A DNA stretch of 64,000 nucleotides from Pseudomonas taiwanensis DSM 21245 (GTDB lineage: Bacteria > Pseudomonadota > Gammaproteobacteria > Pseudomonadales > Pseudomonadaceae): contig NZ_AUEC01000025.1 of the NCBI RefSeq assembly GCF_000425785.1, positions 52,040 to 116,039 on the forward strand, in the 5' to 3' direction. Position 1 is the first letter of the stretch. Every line of letters begins with the position of its first letter. Made by a program: the position numbers and the translations under genes. Positions 27,592-36,852 of this stretch are shown one piece after another. Under the pieces are notes generated by a model. The model saw only the letters and a list, made by a program, of their open reading frames with translations, was not told where the DNA came from and searched no databases.

Positions 27592-28713
27592 GTGCATAAC
27601 GTCGTGATCAGCGGCACCGGCCTGTATACCCCGGCCCAGAGCATTTCCAACGAAGAACTGGTGGCGTCGTTCAACACCTGGGCGCAGCAGTTCAACCACG
27701 ATAACGCAGCGGCCATCGAGCGTGGCGAGGTCGAGGCAGCACCGCTTTCCGATGCAGCTTTCATCGAAAAGGCTTCGGGCATCAAGAGCCGCTTCGTCAT
27801 GGACAAGGCCGGCATTCTCGACCCTTTGCGCATGAAGCCGCGGCTGCCGGAGCGTAGCAATGACGAGCCGTCGATCCTCTGCGAAATGGCCGTGGCCGCA
27901 GCCCGACAGGCCCTGAAGCGCGCCGGTCGTACGGCGGCGGATGTCGACGGGGTGATCGTCGCCTGCTCCAACCTGCAACGCCCGTACCCGGCAATCGCCA
28001 TCGAGGTGCAGAAGGCATTGGAGATTCAGGGTTTTGCCTTCGACATGAACGTGGCGTGCTCCTCGGCCACCTTCGGCATCCAGACCGCCGCCAACAGTGT
28101 GCAACTGGGCCAGGCCCGGGCGGTGCTGATGGTCAACCCGGAAGTCTGCACCGGTCACCTGAACTTCCGTGACCGCGATAGCCATTTCATCTTCGGTGAT
28201 GCCGCCACTGCGGTGCTGATCGAACGTGCCGACCAGGCTACCTCCAGCCACCAGTTCGAGATTGTCAGCAGCAAGCTGTGGACCGAGTTCTCCAACAACA
28301 TCCGCAACAACTTCGGCTTCCTCAACCGCGCGGCGGAAGAAGGCGAGGGCGCTGCGGACAAATTGTTCATCCAGGAAGGCCGCAAGGTGTTCCGCGAGGT
28401 GTGCCCGAAAGTGGCCGAACTGGTTGGTGCTCACCTTCAAGAAAATGGCCTTCAGCCGAGCGATGTGAATCGCTTCTGGCTGCACCAGGCCAACCTGAGC
28501 ATGAACCACTTGATCGTCAAGAAGCTGTTGGGACGTGAGGTCGCTGAAGAAGAGGCACCGGTGATTCTGGACCGCTATGCCAACACCAGTTCGGCAGGCT
28601 CGGTGATTGCCTTCCACCTGTATCAGGATGATCTGGCCCCAGGTTCGCTGGGCGTGCTGAGCTCGTTCGGCGCGGGGTATTCGATTGGTAGCGTGATTCT
28701 GCGCAAGCGTTGA
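27592..28713 (+). CDS. Beta-ketoacyl-ACP synthase III (FabH-like)
   Basis: A 373-residue thiolase-fold condensing enzyme with the KAS III triad Cys156 (MNVACSSATFG), His298 (WLHQANLSM) and Asn331 (RYANTSSAGS). It is longer than housekeeping FabH (about 320). It resembles the P. aeruginosa enzyme (PA3286, as I recall) that takes octanoyl-CoA from beta-oxidation into fatty-acid synthesis. Its location in the same neighbourhood as phaJ1 and fadD fits that role. GTG at 27592 is chosen because GAGGAACG precedes it. Regulation probably acts through the palindrome at 27516-27531. Confidence 0.9.
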   Translation: MHNVVISGTGLYTPAQSISNEELVASFNTWAQQFNHDNAAAIERGEVEAAPLSDAAFIEKASGIKSRFVMDKAGILDPLRMKPRLPERSNDEPSILCEMAVAAARQALKRAGRTAADVDGVIVACSNLQRPYPAIAIEVQKALEIQGFAFDMNVACSSATFGIQTAANSVQLGQARAVLMVNPEVCTGHLNFRDRDSHFIFGDAATAVLIERADQATSSHQFEIVSSKLWTEFSNNIRNNFGFLNRAAEEGEGAADKLFIQEGRKVFREVCPKVAELVGAHLQENGLQPSDVNRFWLHQANLSMNHLIVKKLLGREVAEEEAPVILDRYANTSSAGSVIAFHLYQDDLAPGSLGVLSSFGAGYSIGSVILRKR

Positions 28714-28729
28714 GTCTTGGGCTGACGGA

Positions 28730-28767
28730 ACCGGTCTCTTCGCAGGTCAACCCGCGAAGAGACCGGT
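28730..28767. repeat. 14-bp perfect hairpin (REP type) after the FabH-like gene
   Basis: ACCGGTCTCTTCGC (28730-28743) and GCGAAGAGACCGGT (28754-28767) are exact reverse complements with a 10-base loop. The CTCTTCGC..GCGAAGAG core is the common P. putida REP type. It lies 16 bp after the synthase stop and could end that transcript, although no T run follows. Confidence 0.65.
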
Positions 28768-28784
28768 GCATTTCTACCCGGCAT

Positions 28785-28826
28785 GAAAAAGGCGAGAAAT
28801 GCTGGATGGGGTCAGCATTTCTCGCC
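28785..28826 (-). terminator. Rho-independent terminator of the porin gene
   Basis: On the minus strand GGCGAGAAATGCTG (28826-28813) pairs exactly with CAGCATTTCTCGCC (28804-28791) around an 8-base loop, and TTTTTC follows at once (28790-28785). A 14-bp perfect stem plus a U tract 19 bp after the porin stop is a strong terminator. Confidence 0.85.
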
Positions 28827-28844
28827 TGGACGTAGAGCGAACCC

Positions 28845-30089
28845 TTAGAACTTGGCTTCCAGGTCGACCTGCAGGGTGTCGACGTCAGCATTGCTGTTCG
28901 GCAACTGCGACAGGTCGGTCTTGGCCATCAGGTAGGTAGCGCCCAGCGAGAAGTTCTTGTCGATCTCGTAACCGACCTTGAACTTGTGGCCACGCGAGCC
29001 GGTGTAGCCGTTGCCGAAGTCGGAATCAGTGAACAGGCTGACCACGGCGTTGCGCTGCACATCGCGGTAGTTGTAGTCCAGGCTCCAGGCTCCGAGCTTG
29101 GTCTTCAGACCGGCCAGCCAGGCCTGGTCTTCGCCGTCGGTGCTCTCGGTGTTCTTCACGTACTGGCCGTAAGCCGACAGCGGGATGGCGAAGCCGGTAA
29201 AGTCGATCTGGCCGAAGCCTTCGACCAGGTTGAACTCGTTGGTGGTGTTGCCGAACGACTGGAGGATGGCGGCTTCCTTGTCGTTGTCATAGCCGTAGAT
29301 GCTCGCACCCACGGTGACTTTTAGGGCATCGACCGGCGCGAACTTGGTCCCCAACTGGCCGTGGTAGACCTGGGCGTCGTGCTTGTATTGCACGCCGTCA
29401 CCATCGACGTTGTCCTTGAGGGTGTACTGACCGGCGCTGGCGAACACTTCGGCGCCGCCCAGGTCGGTTTTGTAGGTGGCGGCGAAGCCTTCCGGGTTGA
29501 TGTCGCTGTCCCAGATGATGTCGCCCATGCTCACCCAAGGCTGCTGCATCTTGCCGCCGATCAGGTGCAGGTTCGGCACGCCGGTAGGGTGCCAGTCCAG
29601 GTAAGCCTGGTCGACCCACAGCGACTTCTTGTCGAAGTAGTTGTCGAAGCTCTGATTGGTCGAGCGACGGTCGGCGCTGCTGCCAGTGGCGATACGCACG
29701 CCTGCGTCGACTTGCGGGTTGATCTCGCTGTAGAAGCCAACGCGGGCACGGACGCGCTGACGATCCTGGTTGCCGCTGCTGCTGTTCGGATCGTCGACGT
29801 TGACGTCTTCGTAGCGCAGGCGTACATCACCTTTGATCTGGGTCTTGGCGGCCCATGCCACTTTCTGTTCGAAAGAACTCAGGCGGTCGGACTGAGCTTT
29901 CTGGTCGGCCTTTTCCTTGGTTTCCTTTGCCAGGTCGCCCTGCAGTTCGTTGTACTGCGCCTGATTGATCGAGCCATTGGCGCGGAGCATCTCGAGCAGC
30001 TTGGCGTCGACAGCAGCACTGGCCGGAGTACTCAGAGCCAGCATCATGCCGGTGAGGCTCACTCCGGTAAGTGTAGAAACAAGACGCAT
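28845..30089 (-). CDS. Putative outer-membrane porin
   Basis: A 414-residue protein with a signal peptide (residues 1-25, ending in PASAA). A short alpha-helical periplasmic section follows (INQAQYNELQGDLAKETKEKADQKAQSDRLSSFEQ). The rest is a beta-barrel region of alternating polar and hydrophobic residues, with aromatic girdle motifs (KTQIKGDVRLRYED, GRVGFYSEINP) and a C-terminal Phe (VDLEAKF), the usual outer-membrane assembly signal. This is the Pseudomonas putative-porin family with an N-terminal coiled section; the substrate is unknown. It has a strong terminator and probably its own promoter. Confidence 0.85.
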   Translation of the reverse strand: MRLVSTLTGVSLTGMMLALSTPASAAVDAKLLEMLRANGSINQAQYNELQGDLAKETKEKADQKAQSDRLSSFEQKVAWAAKTQIKGDVRLRYEDVNVDDPNSSSGNQDRQRVRARVGFYSEINPQVDAGVRIATGSSADRRSTNQSFDNYFDKKSLWVDQAYLDWHPTGVPNLHLIGGKMQQPWVSMGDIIWDSDINPEGFAATYKTDLGGAEVFASAGQYTLKDNVDGDGVQYKHDAQVYHGQLGTKFAPVDALKVTVGASIYGYDNDKEAAILQSFGNTTNEFNLVEGFGQIDFTGFAIPLSAYGQYVKNTESTDGEDQAWLAGLKTKLGAWSLDYNYRDVQRNAVVSLFTDSDFGNGYTGSRGHKFKVGYEIDKNFSLGATYLMAKTDLSQLPNSNADVDTLQVDLEAKF

Positions 30090-30351
30090 AAGGTTCTCCC
30101 TACTGAAAAAAATGGGGGAGGCTCTGCGCCCGCCCCTATGTTGGCATGTCTTCGGAAAGGGCCTGAATAGACAGGTTCTGAGGTTCCGGAAAACAGGCGC
30201 AAGTATTGCGGGGGCGAATGACAGATTAATGTCTAATTAGTGGCACTGTGGTTAAGTAATTGAGAATGAAAGGATAAGCGGGGGCCTGCACCATTTGAGC
30301 GACAGTGCGTCTTTCCGAGATACTGGCCCCCTCAAACCGAGAGTCGATACC

Positions 30352-31479
30352 GTGACCAGCCTCTACAGCCTTGCCCATTTGCGTGACTTGCCAGCGGCCA
30401 CCTGGGATGCGTTGGTGCCTGCAGGCCAGCCCTTTCTACGCCATGCATTCTTGAGTTCGATGGAAGACAGCGGCAGCGTCGCACCCAGCACCGGCTGGGC
30501 TGCCGAGCACCTGGTGCTGGAGCGTGATGGAAAGGTGCGGGCGCTGCTGCCGGCCTACCGCAAATGGCATTCGTTCGGTGAGTACGTGTTCGACCATGGT
30601 TGGGCGGATGCCTGTGAGCGAGCCGGGATCGCCTATTACCCCAAACTGCTCGGTGCCGTGCCGTTCAGCCCGGTCAGTGGCCCGCGCCTGCTCGCCAGCG
30701 CGCCCGACGATGGCCTGGTGTTGCTTCAGGCGTTGCCGGAGTACCTGGGCAAGGGCGGCTTGTCCGGGGCGCATATCAACTTTACCGAGCCCGCGCTGGA
30801 TGAGCAGATCGCCGGCTTGCCGGGCTGGATGGAGCGGTTGGGTTGCCAGTTCCACTGGCGCAACCGGGGTTATCGGGACTTTCAGGACTTTCTCGATACC
30901 TTGAGTTCACGCAAGCGCAAGCAGATGCGCAAGGAGCGTGAGCAGGTGGCCGGGCAGGGCATTGATTTTCAGTGGTATCGGGGCGATGAACTGGACGAGG
31001 CGCGATGGGACTTCGTCTATCGCTGCTACGCCAATACCTACGCAGTGCGTCGGCGTGCGCCCTACCTGACGAGGGAATTCTTCAGCCTGTTGGCGGAACG
31101 TATGCCGGCGTCGGTGCAGGTCGTCATGGCTCGTCAGGGCGGGCGTGACGTGGCCATGGCGCTGAGCCTGGTCGGTGGTGACAGCCTGTTCGGTCGCTAC
31201 TGGGGTTGCCTGGATGAATTCGACCGGCTGCATTTCGAGACCTGTTTCTACCAGGGCATGGACTTTGCCATGGCCCAGGGACTCCAGCGATTCGATGCTG
31301 GCGCGCAGGGGGAGCACAAGTTGATCCGAGGCTTTGAGCCTGTGTTGACGCGGTCGTGGCACTACCTGCTGCATCCGGGCCTGCGCCGCGCGGTAGAGGA
31401 CTTCCTCGGGCAGGAACGGCTAGGGGTGAGGGCCTATGCCGAGGAAGCACGGGGCATGTTGCCGTATCGGCGGGATTGA
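30352..31479 (+). CDS. FemAB-like GNAT family protein (DUF482)
   Basis: A 375-residue protein from a GTG at 30352 preceded by GAGAG. It shows the features of the DUF482/FemAB-like group: PFLRHAFLSSMEDSGS near the N-terminus, LPAYRKWHSFGEYVFDHGWADA, the central TLSSRKRKQMRKEREQV and YWGCLDEFDRLHFETCFYQGMDFAM. The fold is that of tandem GNAT domains used by peptidoglycan bridge-forming aminoacyl transferases, but the Pseudomonas substrate is not established. An in-frame TTG at 30295 would add 19 residues with no better signal. It converges with the ABC transporter gene (23 bp apart). Confidence 0.82.
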   Translation: MTSLYSLAHLRDLPAATWDALVPAGQPFLRHAFLSSMEDSGSVAPSTGWAAEHLVLERDGKVRALLPAYRKWHSFGEYVFDHGWADACERAGIAYYPKLLGAVPFSPVSGPRLLASAPDDGLVLLQALPEYLGKGGLSGAHINFTEPALDEQIAGLPGWMERLGCQFHWRNRGYRDFQDFLDTLSSRKRKQMRKEREQVAGQGIDFQWYRGDELDEARWDFVYRCYANTYAVRRRAPYLTREFFSLLAERMPASVQVVMARQGGRDVAMALSLVGGDSLFGRYWGCLDEFDRLHFETCFYQGMDFAMAQGLQRFDAGAQGEHKLIRGFEPVLTRSWHYLLHPGLRRAVEDFLGQERLGVRAYAEEARGMLPYRRD

Positions 31480-31502
31480 TCGCATCAGCTCTGTGGGCGC
31501 GG

Positions 31503-33335
31503 TCAGTCGACGCCGACGAATCCTCCGGTCTGGTGATGCCACAAGCGCGCGTACAGGCCCTGCTGTTCCAGCAGCTCGCTGTGGCTGCCACTTTCGACGA
31601 TACGCCCCTTGTCCAGCACGACCAGCCGGTCCATTCGCGCGATGGTCGATAACCGGTGGGCAATGGCGATCACGGTCTTGCCTTGCATCAAGGTTTCCAG
31701 GCTTTCCTGGATCGCCGCCTCGACCTCCGAGTCCAGCGCCGAGGTGGCTTCGTCCATGATCAGAATAGGAGCGTTCTTCAGTAGCACGCGGGCGATGGCG
31801 ATCCGCTGACGCTGACCGCCTGAGAGCTTGACCCCGCGCTCGCCGACATGGGCGTCGAAGCCGGTGCGACCCTGGGCGTCCGAGAGCTGCGGTATGAACT
31901 CGTCGGCGCGGGCGCGGCGCACGGCTTCGTGCAACGCCAGCTCGCTGGCATCGGGGCGGCCATACAGCAGGTTGTCGCGGATCGATCGGTGCAACAGCGA
32001 GGTGTCCTGGGTAATCATGCCGATCTGCGCCCGCAGGCTGGCCTGGCTCACTTCGGCGATATCCTGGCCATCGATGAGAATGCGCCCGCCCTGCACGTCG
32101 TAAAGGCGCAGCAACAGGTTGACCAAGGTGGATTTGCCAGCGCCGGAGGGGCCGATCAGGCCGATCTTTTCTCCTGGGCGAATGTCCAGGTTCAGCCCAT
32201 CGATCACGTTGCGGCCCTTGCCATAATGGAAGTCGACGTCATCGAAGCGTACGGCGCCGCGGCTGACCTTCAGCGCGGGCGCATTGGGCTTGTCGGTGAC
32301 GGTCACGGGCTGGGCGATGGTCTGCAGGCCGTCCTGGACCATGCCGATGTTCTCGAAAATGCCGTTGACCACCCACATGATCCAGCCTGACATGTTGACG
32401 ATGCGAATCACCAGGCCCGTGGCCAGGGCGATGGCGCCGACAGTGATCAGCGACTGGCTCCACAGCCACAGTGCCAGGCCGGTGGTGGTGACCACCAGCA
32501 GGCCATTGAGGCTGGTGATGACGACGTCCATGCTGGTGATGACGCGGGAGGCCAGCTGGGTTTTCTCGGTCTGTTCGCGGATGGCGTCGCGGGCGTACTG
32601 CTGCTCGAAGTCGGTGTGGGCGAACAGCTTCAGGGTGGCGATGTTGGTGTAGCCATCGACGATTCTGCCCATCAGCTTGGAGCGGGCGTCGGAGGAAATT
32701 ACCGAGCGTTCCTTGACCCGTGGCACGAAGTAACAGAGCGCGGCGATGTAGCAGGCGATCCAGGCCAGCAGTGGCAGCATGAGGCGCCAGTCGGCCTCGG
32801 CGAACAGCACCAGCGAGCTGATGGCGTAGATCAGCACATGCCATAGGGCATCCACCGCCTGCACGGCTGAATCGCGAAGGGAGTTGCCGGTCTGCATGAT
32901 GCGCTGGGCGATGCGCCCGGCGAAGTCGCTCTGGAAGAAGTTCAGACTCTGCTTGAGCACATAGGTATGGTTTTGCCAACGGATCAGGCTGGTCATGCCG
33001 GGGTTGATGGTCTGGTGCACCAGCAGATCGTGCAGGCCGAAGAACAGCGGCCGCAGCACCAGGATCACCACCAGCATCCAGATCAGTTCGCCACTGTGCT
33101 CGCTGAAGAAGTTAGCATTGGCAGTGCCCTGGGCCAGGTCGATGATGCGGCTCAGGTAGCTGAACATCGCCACTTCGATGACCGAGGCGACCAGGCCGAC
33201 CACCAGTAGGGCGAGGAAACTCGGCCATACCTGGCGCAGGTAGTACAGGTAGAACGGCCAGACCTGGCTGGGAGGCGCCTCGCTCGGCGCCTCGCGGAAG
33301 ATATCGATCAGTTGCTCGAAACGGCGATACAGCAT
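31503..33335 (-). CDS. ABC exporter (MsbA-like half-transporter)
   Basis: A 610-residue half-transporter with a six-helix transmembrane domain (about residues 30-320) fused to a nucleotide-binding domain. That domain has Walker A GPSGAGKST (near 400), signature LSGGQRQRIAIARVLL, Walker B ILIMDEATSALDSE and the H-loop AIAHRLST. It should dimerise to export a lipid or drug-like substrate, which cannot be named from the sequence. The ATG at 33335 has AGGAG 11 bases upstream; a GTG at 33347 directly abuts that site. It is followed upstream on the same strand by ppiA, 63 bp away. Confidence 0.9.
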   Translation of the reverse strand: MLYRRFEQLIDIFREAPSEAPPSQVWPFYLYYLRQVWPSFLALLVVGLVASVIEVAMFSYLSRIIDLAQGTANANFFSEHSGELIWMLVVILVLRPLFFGLHDLLVHQTINPGMTSLIRWQNHTYVLKQSLNFFQSDFAGRIAQRIMQTGNSLRDSAVQAVDALWHVLIYAISSLVLFAEADWRLMLPLLAWIACYIAALCYFVPRVKERSVISSDARSKLMGRIVDGYTNIATLKLFAHTDFEQQYARDAIREQTEKTQLASRVITSMDVVITSLNGLLVVTTTGLALWLWSQSLITVGAIALATGLVIRIVNMSGWIMWVVNGIFENIGMVQDGLQTIAQPVTVTDKPNAPALKVSRGAVRFDDVDFHYGKGRNVIDGLNLDIRPGEKIGLIGPSGAGKSTLVNLLLRLYDVQGGRILIDGQDIAEVSQASLRAQIGMITQDTSLLHRSIRDNLLYGRPDASELALHEAVRRARADEFIPQLSDAQGRTGFDAHVGERGVKLSGGQRQRIAIARVLLKNAPILIMDEATSALDSEVEAAIQESLETLMQGKTVIAIAHRLSTIARMDRLVVLDKGRIVESGSHSELLEQQGLYARLWHHQTGGFVGVD

Positions 33336-33398
33336 GGGTGACGGCACTCCTGTTCCATCCGACCCTCAGGCGGTTTCACGTCCCTGTGAAGCCTGGGG

Positions 33399-33956
33399 TC
33401 AGTCGATGCGTTTGGCGGACTTGATGTACACCGGGTCGGCCGGGACATCGCGCATGCCCTTCTTGATGGTGGTCGGCGAGTTGACGATCTGGTCGACCAC
33501 CTCCATGCCCTTGGTGACCTTGCCGAACACGGCGTAGCCGCGGTCACGGCCAGGGTTGAGGAAATCGTTGTCGGCCACGTTGATGAAGAACTGGCTGGTG
33601 GCCGAGTTCGGGTCCGAGGTGCGGGCCATGGCCAGGGTGCCACGGGTGTTCTGCAGGCCATTGCCGGCTTCGTTGGTGATCGGCGCGCGGGTGCTCTTTT
33701 GCACCATCTGGTCAGTGAAGCCGCCGCCTTGGGCCATGAAGCCTGGGATCACACGGTGGAAGATGGTGTTGTTGTAGAAGCCGCTGTCGACGTATTCGAG
33801 GAAGTTCTTGGTACTGATCGGCGCCTTCTCGGCATTGAGCTCGATTTCGACCGGGCCGAAGCTGGTGTCGAGCAACACGTGAGGGGTCTTGTCGGAAGCC
33901 ATGACGCTTGTGGCGAACGCGACCGAGCAGGCGGTGAGCAGGAGTTTTTTCAGCAT
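33399..33956 (-). CDS. ppiA: Periplasmic cyclophilin-type peptidyl-prolyl isomerase
   Basis: A 185-residue cyclophilin with a signal peptide ([20 protein letters not shown]). The active-site stretch is [14 protein letters not shown], and [19 protein letters not shown] is also typical. It isomerises prolyl bonds in exported proteins. The start overlaps the end of the preceding hydrolase gene by 7 bp, so the two are coupled. The frame is open far upstream inside that gene, but only the ATG at 33956 gives a signal peptide. Confidence 0.93.
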   Translation of the reverse strand: MLKKLLLTACSVAFATSVMASDKTPHVLLDTSFGPVEIELNAEKAPISTKNFLEYVDSGFYNNTIFHRVIPGFMAQGGGFTDQMVQKSTRAPITNEAGNGLQNTRGTLAMARTSDPNSATSQFFINVADNDFLNPGRDRGYAVFGKVTKGMEVVDQIVNSPTTIKKGMRDVPADPVYIKSAKRID

Positions 33957-34762
33957 GGGCTCAAAGATCCTTGAGAGGTTGAGGCGGCTGCAAGGAAGTG
34001 CAGCAGGGTCTGGTTGAAGACCTCGGGTTGATCGAGGGGTGTAGCGTGCCGGGAATCGTCGATGACTACCAGCTTTGCCTGGGGCATCAGGGCGACGTAG
34101 CGCTCTTTGAGTTGTATCGGGGTGTAATCCTGGTCGGCGGCGATCACCAGGGTAGGACAGCGGATCTGCCCGATGCGTTCCTGTACACCCCAGTCGACGA
34201 TGGCGTCGAAGCTCTTGAGGTAGGCGCGTTTGTCGTTGCGAGCCCAGCGTTGGGCCATGGTTTGACGCAGCTCGGCTTGCTGGGGTTTGGGGAACAGCCG
34301 CTCGGCCAGGCCCTTGCCGACCGTTTCGACACTCAGGATGCGCGCCAGGCCCCAGCGCTTGAGCCACCAGATCCAGTCGCTGCGGGTACGGCGCTTGACT
34401 TCGGGGGCACTGTTGACGATGCACAGGCTGCGCAGCCATTGCGGATGATCGACAGCGAACTGGAAGCCGACCATGCCGCCCATGGACAGGCCGACGAAAT
34501 GCACCGGCCCGGTCTGAAGGTGTTCGAGCAGGGCCAGCAGGTCGGCGCTGAAGGTGGCGATCTGGTAGCCGTCGCGGGGTTTGTCGGAGCGCCCGTGGCC
34601 CCGGATGTCCATGACAATCACGCGATAATGAAGGCTCAGCACGGGTACCTGCAGTTCCCAGTCCTGGCTGCTAGACCCCAGTCCGTGCAGCAACACCAGG
34701 GGGGCGCCCTGGCCATATTCCTCGTAATGCAGTGAGCATCCCTGGTGTTCGAAATAGGCCAT
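33950..34762 (-). CDS. Alpha/beta hydrolase
   Basis: A 270-residue alpha/beta-hydrolase. [10 protein letters not shown] (near residue 26) forms the oxyanion region and GLSMGG (91-96, nucleophile Ser93) the elbow. An acid in [10 protein letters not shown] and the C-terminal [15 protein letters not shown] (catalytic His) complete the triad. It resembles 3-oxoadipate enol-lactonase-like hydrolases, but no pathway genes are adjacent, so the substrate is open. It ends inside the start of ppiA and begins 13 bp downstream of a LysR gene on the same strand, so the three may form one transcript. Confidence 0.88.
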   Translation of the reverse strand: MAYFEHQGCSLHYEEYGQGAPLVLLHGLGSSSQDWELQVPVLSLHYRVIVMDIRGHGRSDKPRDGYQIATFSADLLALLEHLQTGPVHFVGLSMGGMVGFQFAVDHPQWLRSLCIVNSAPEVKRRTRSDWIWWLKRWGLARILSVETVGKGLAERLFPKPQQAELRQTMAQRWARNDKRAYLKSFDAIVDWGVQERIGQIRCPTLVIAADQDYTPIQLKERYVALMPQAKLVVIDDSRHATPLDQPEVFNQTLLHFLAAASTSQGSLSPC

Positions 34763-34775
34763 GGGCGCGGTCCTC

Positions 34776-35699
34776 TCAGGCTTGTGGGGGGGCTGCGAAG
34801 GGCACGTCCAGTGGCGCGGTATCGAAGTTGCGCAGCAATTCGATGAGGATCTGCGTAGCCGGGCCCAGGGTCTTCTCTTTGCTCGAATAAAGGTAGAACA
34901 GTGGATGGCGGCTGCCACCCTGATCCAGTGGCAACGGCTTGAGCACGCCCTCACGCAGCTCCCGTTCGATCATGTGCCGTGGTAGCCAGGCGAAGCCCAG
35001 GCCGCTGCTGACGAAGGTCGCGGCGGTGCCCAGGCTGCCGACGGTCCAGCGCTGCTCGGCGCCCAGCCAGCCGACATCGCGCGGCTGGGCGCGCCCGGAG
35101 TCGCGGATCACCACCTGCAACTGGCTTTCCAGGTCCTGGAAGGTGATTTCCCGTCCCAGACGATGCAGGCTGTGCTCGGGGTGGGCGACTGCGATGAACT
35201 CCACCGCGCTGAGCTCGCTGCCCAGGTAACCACCGATGCTGTAGCTGCTGATGGCGAGGTCGGCAATGCCTTCATGCATGACTTCCTCGACACCGGACAG
35301 CACTTCCTCGCGCAGGCGCACCCGGCAACCGCGGCTCTGCGGCATGAAGGCGGCCAGGGCACGCACCAGACGAGCGCTGGGGTAGGCGGCATCGACCACC
35401 ACGCGCACCTCGGCCTCCCAGCCTTGTTCCATGTGGTGCGCCAGGTCTTCGAGCTGGCTGGCCTGCTTCACCAGGTGGCGGGAACGGCGCAGCAGCACAT
35501 TGCCCGCTTCGGTCAACACCGCCTTGCGTCCATCAATGCGCAGCAGGGGCACGCCCAATTGTTCCTGCATGCGTGCCACGGTATAGCTCACCGACGACTG
35601 CGAGCGGTGCAGGGCCTCGGCAGCCTGGGCGAACCCGCCGTGATCGACCACTGCCTGCAGGGTTCGCCACTGATCCAGGGTCACGCGCGGCGCTTTCAT
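34776..35699 (-). CDS. LysR family transcriptional regulator
   Basis: A 307-residue LysR protein. The winged helix is at residues 5-65 (TLDQWRTLQAVVDHGGFAQAAEALHRSQSSVSYTVARMQEQLG), and a periplasmic-binding-protein-like effector domain follows (about 90-295). AGGAG lies before the ATG at 35699. Only 48 bp separate it from the divergent small periplasmic-protein gene followed by azoR, so these are probably its targets. The inducer is unknown. I recall this LysR-small protein-azoreductase order in other pseudomonads. Confidence 0.9.
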   Translation of the reverse strand: MKAPRVTLDQWRTLQAVVDHGGFAQAAEALHRSQSSVSYTVARMQEQLGVPLLRIDGRKAVLTEAGNVLLRRSRHLVKQASQLEDLAHHMEQGWEAEVRVVVDAAYPSARLVRALAAFMPQSRGCRVRLREEVLSGVEEVMHEGIADLAISSYSIGGYLGSELSAVEFIAVAHPEHSLHRLGREITFQDLESQLQVVIRDSGRAQPRDVGWLGAEQRWTVGSLGTAATFVSSGLGFAWLPRHMIERELREGVLKPLPLDQGGSRHPLFYLYSSKEKTLGPATQILIELLRNFDTAPLDVPFAAPPQA

Positions 35700-35747
35700 C
35701 TTTGGCTCCTGTTGTCCTAAGCTGCGCTCTTTCAAGGAGAGCGCCCC

Positions 35748-36062
35748 ATGAAGAAATGTTGTGCGGCTTTACTGATGTGCCTGCCCCTCGGGGCCATGGC
35801 TTATCCCATCGACGTGGAGAAGGAACTGACGGGGGTCAAACTCGACTACACCGCCTACGACACGGCCTATGACATCGGTGCCATTACCCTGAACAACTAT
35901 GGGCAGGTACCGGCGGCGTGCAAGGTGATGTTTCGCAATGGCCCGGAAGCGCCACGGGTGCGCCGGGTGAACGTTCCGGCAGGTAAAAGCGTGGATGTCA
36001 CCGCCAAGTTCAACCGGGAGATCATCAAACTGCGCATCACCTTGGACTGCAACGCTCAATAA
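35748..36062 (+). CDS. Small periplasmic protein of unknown function
   Basis: A 104-residue protein with a signal peptide (MKKCCAALLMCLPLGAMAYP). The mature part is a likely beta-sandwich with ITLNNYGQVPAACKVMF, a GPEAPRVRRVNVPAGKSVDV turn and two Cys that may form a disulfide (CKVMF and LDCNAQ). Homologues are sometimes called 3-phosphoglycerate kinase, but the protein is far too small and has no kinase motif, so that name is wrong. It starts 48 bp from the divergent LysR gene and is followed after 110 bp by azoR. Confidence 0.78.
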   Translation: MKKCCAALLMCLPLGAMAYPIDVEKELTGVKLDYTAYDTAYDIGAITLNNYGQVPAACKVMFRNGPEAPRVRRVNVPAGKSVDVTAKFNREIIKLRITLDCNAQ

Positions 36063-36172
36063 AACTGATTGTTCGATAGATTGCACCCACTTTTTACGCT
36101 TTTTTATCGATAGGTCAAGCCTTAATCTTCCCTCCATCGAATCGCAACCCTTTTTGCCGATGGAGGCACCCC

Positions 36173-36772
36173 ATGTCCCGCGTACTGATCATCGAAAGCA
36201 GCGCCCGCCAGCAGGATTCCGTTTCCCGTCAACTGACCCGCGACTTCATTCAGCAATGGCAGGCTGCGCACCCCGCCGATGAGATCACCGTACGCGACCT
36301 GGCCGTGACCCCGGTGCCGCACCTGGATGCCAACCTGTTGGGTGGCTGGATGAAGCCCGAGGAGCAACGCAGCGCCGCTGAACTGGAAGCTCTGGCCCGT
36401 TCCAACGAACTGACCGATGAGTTGCTGGCCGCTGACGTGCTGGTGATGGCCGCGCCGATGTACAACTTCACCATCCCCAGCACCCTCAAGGCCTGGTTGG
36501 ACCATGTGCTGCGCGCCGGTATCACCTTCAAATACACCCCGACCGGCCCGCAAGGCCTGCTGGCTGGCAAGCGCGCCATCGTCCTGACTGCCCGTGGCGG
36601 CATCCATGCCGGTGCCCTCAGCGACCATCAGGAACCCTACCTGCGCCAGGTGATGGCCTTCATCGGCATCCATGACGTGACCTTCATCCATGCCGAAGGC
36701 CTGAACATGAGCGGTGACTTCCACGAGAAGGGCATCAACCAGGCCAAGGCCAAGCTGGCCTCGGTGGCCTGA
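36173..36772 (+). CDS. azoR: FMN-dependent NADH-azoreductase
   Basis: A 199-residue flavodoxin-fold NAD(P)H quinone/azo reductase. The FMN-binding start is VLIIESSARQQDSVSRQLT, and MAAPMYNFTIPSTLKAWLDHVLRAGITFKY (about residues 98-127) and LTARGGIH are the family signatures. It reduces azo and quinone compounds by two-electron steps, probably protecting against electrophile stress. It is the last gene before a strong terminator at 36826-36852 and is likely controlled by the LysR gene upstream. Confidence 0.94.
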   Translation: MSRVLIIESSARQQDSVSRQLTRDFIQQWQAAHPADEITVRDLAVTPVPHLDANLLGGWMKPEEQRSAAELEALARSNELTDELLAADVLVMAAPMYNFTIPSTLKAWLDHVLRAGITFKYTPTGPQGLLAGKRAIVLTARGGIHAGALSDHQEPYLRQVMAFIGIHDVTFIHAEGLNMSGDFHEKGINQAKAKLASVA

Positions 36773-36825
36773 GTCGTAGCGCATTCCCAACCCTGACACC
36801 TTTGTTGCTCCTTTAGGTGTACCTG

Positions 36826-36852
36826 CCCGGCCTCGATGGCCGGGTTTTTTTT
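36826..36852 (+). terminator. Rho-independent terminator of azoR
   Basis: CCCGGCC (36826-36832), loop TCGAT, GGCCGGG (36838-36844), then eight Ts (36845-36852), about 50 bp after the azoR stop codon. Confidence 0.92.

Noticed and set aside
33957..34439. Upstream extension of the ppiA frame
   Set aside because: The ATG at 33956 gives a signal peptide of normal length. The extension lies inside the hydrolase gene and is Arg/Gln/Pro-rich.
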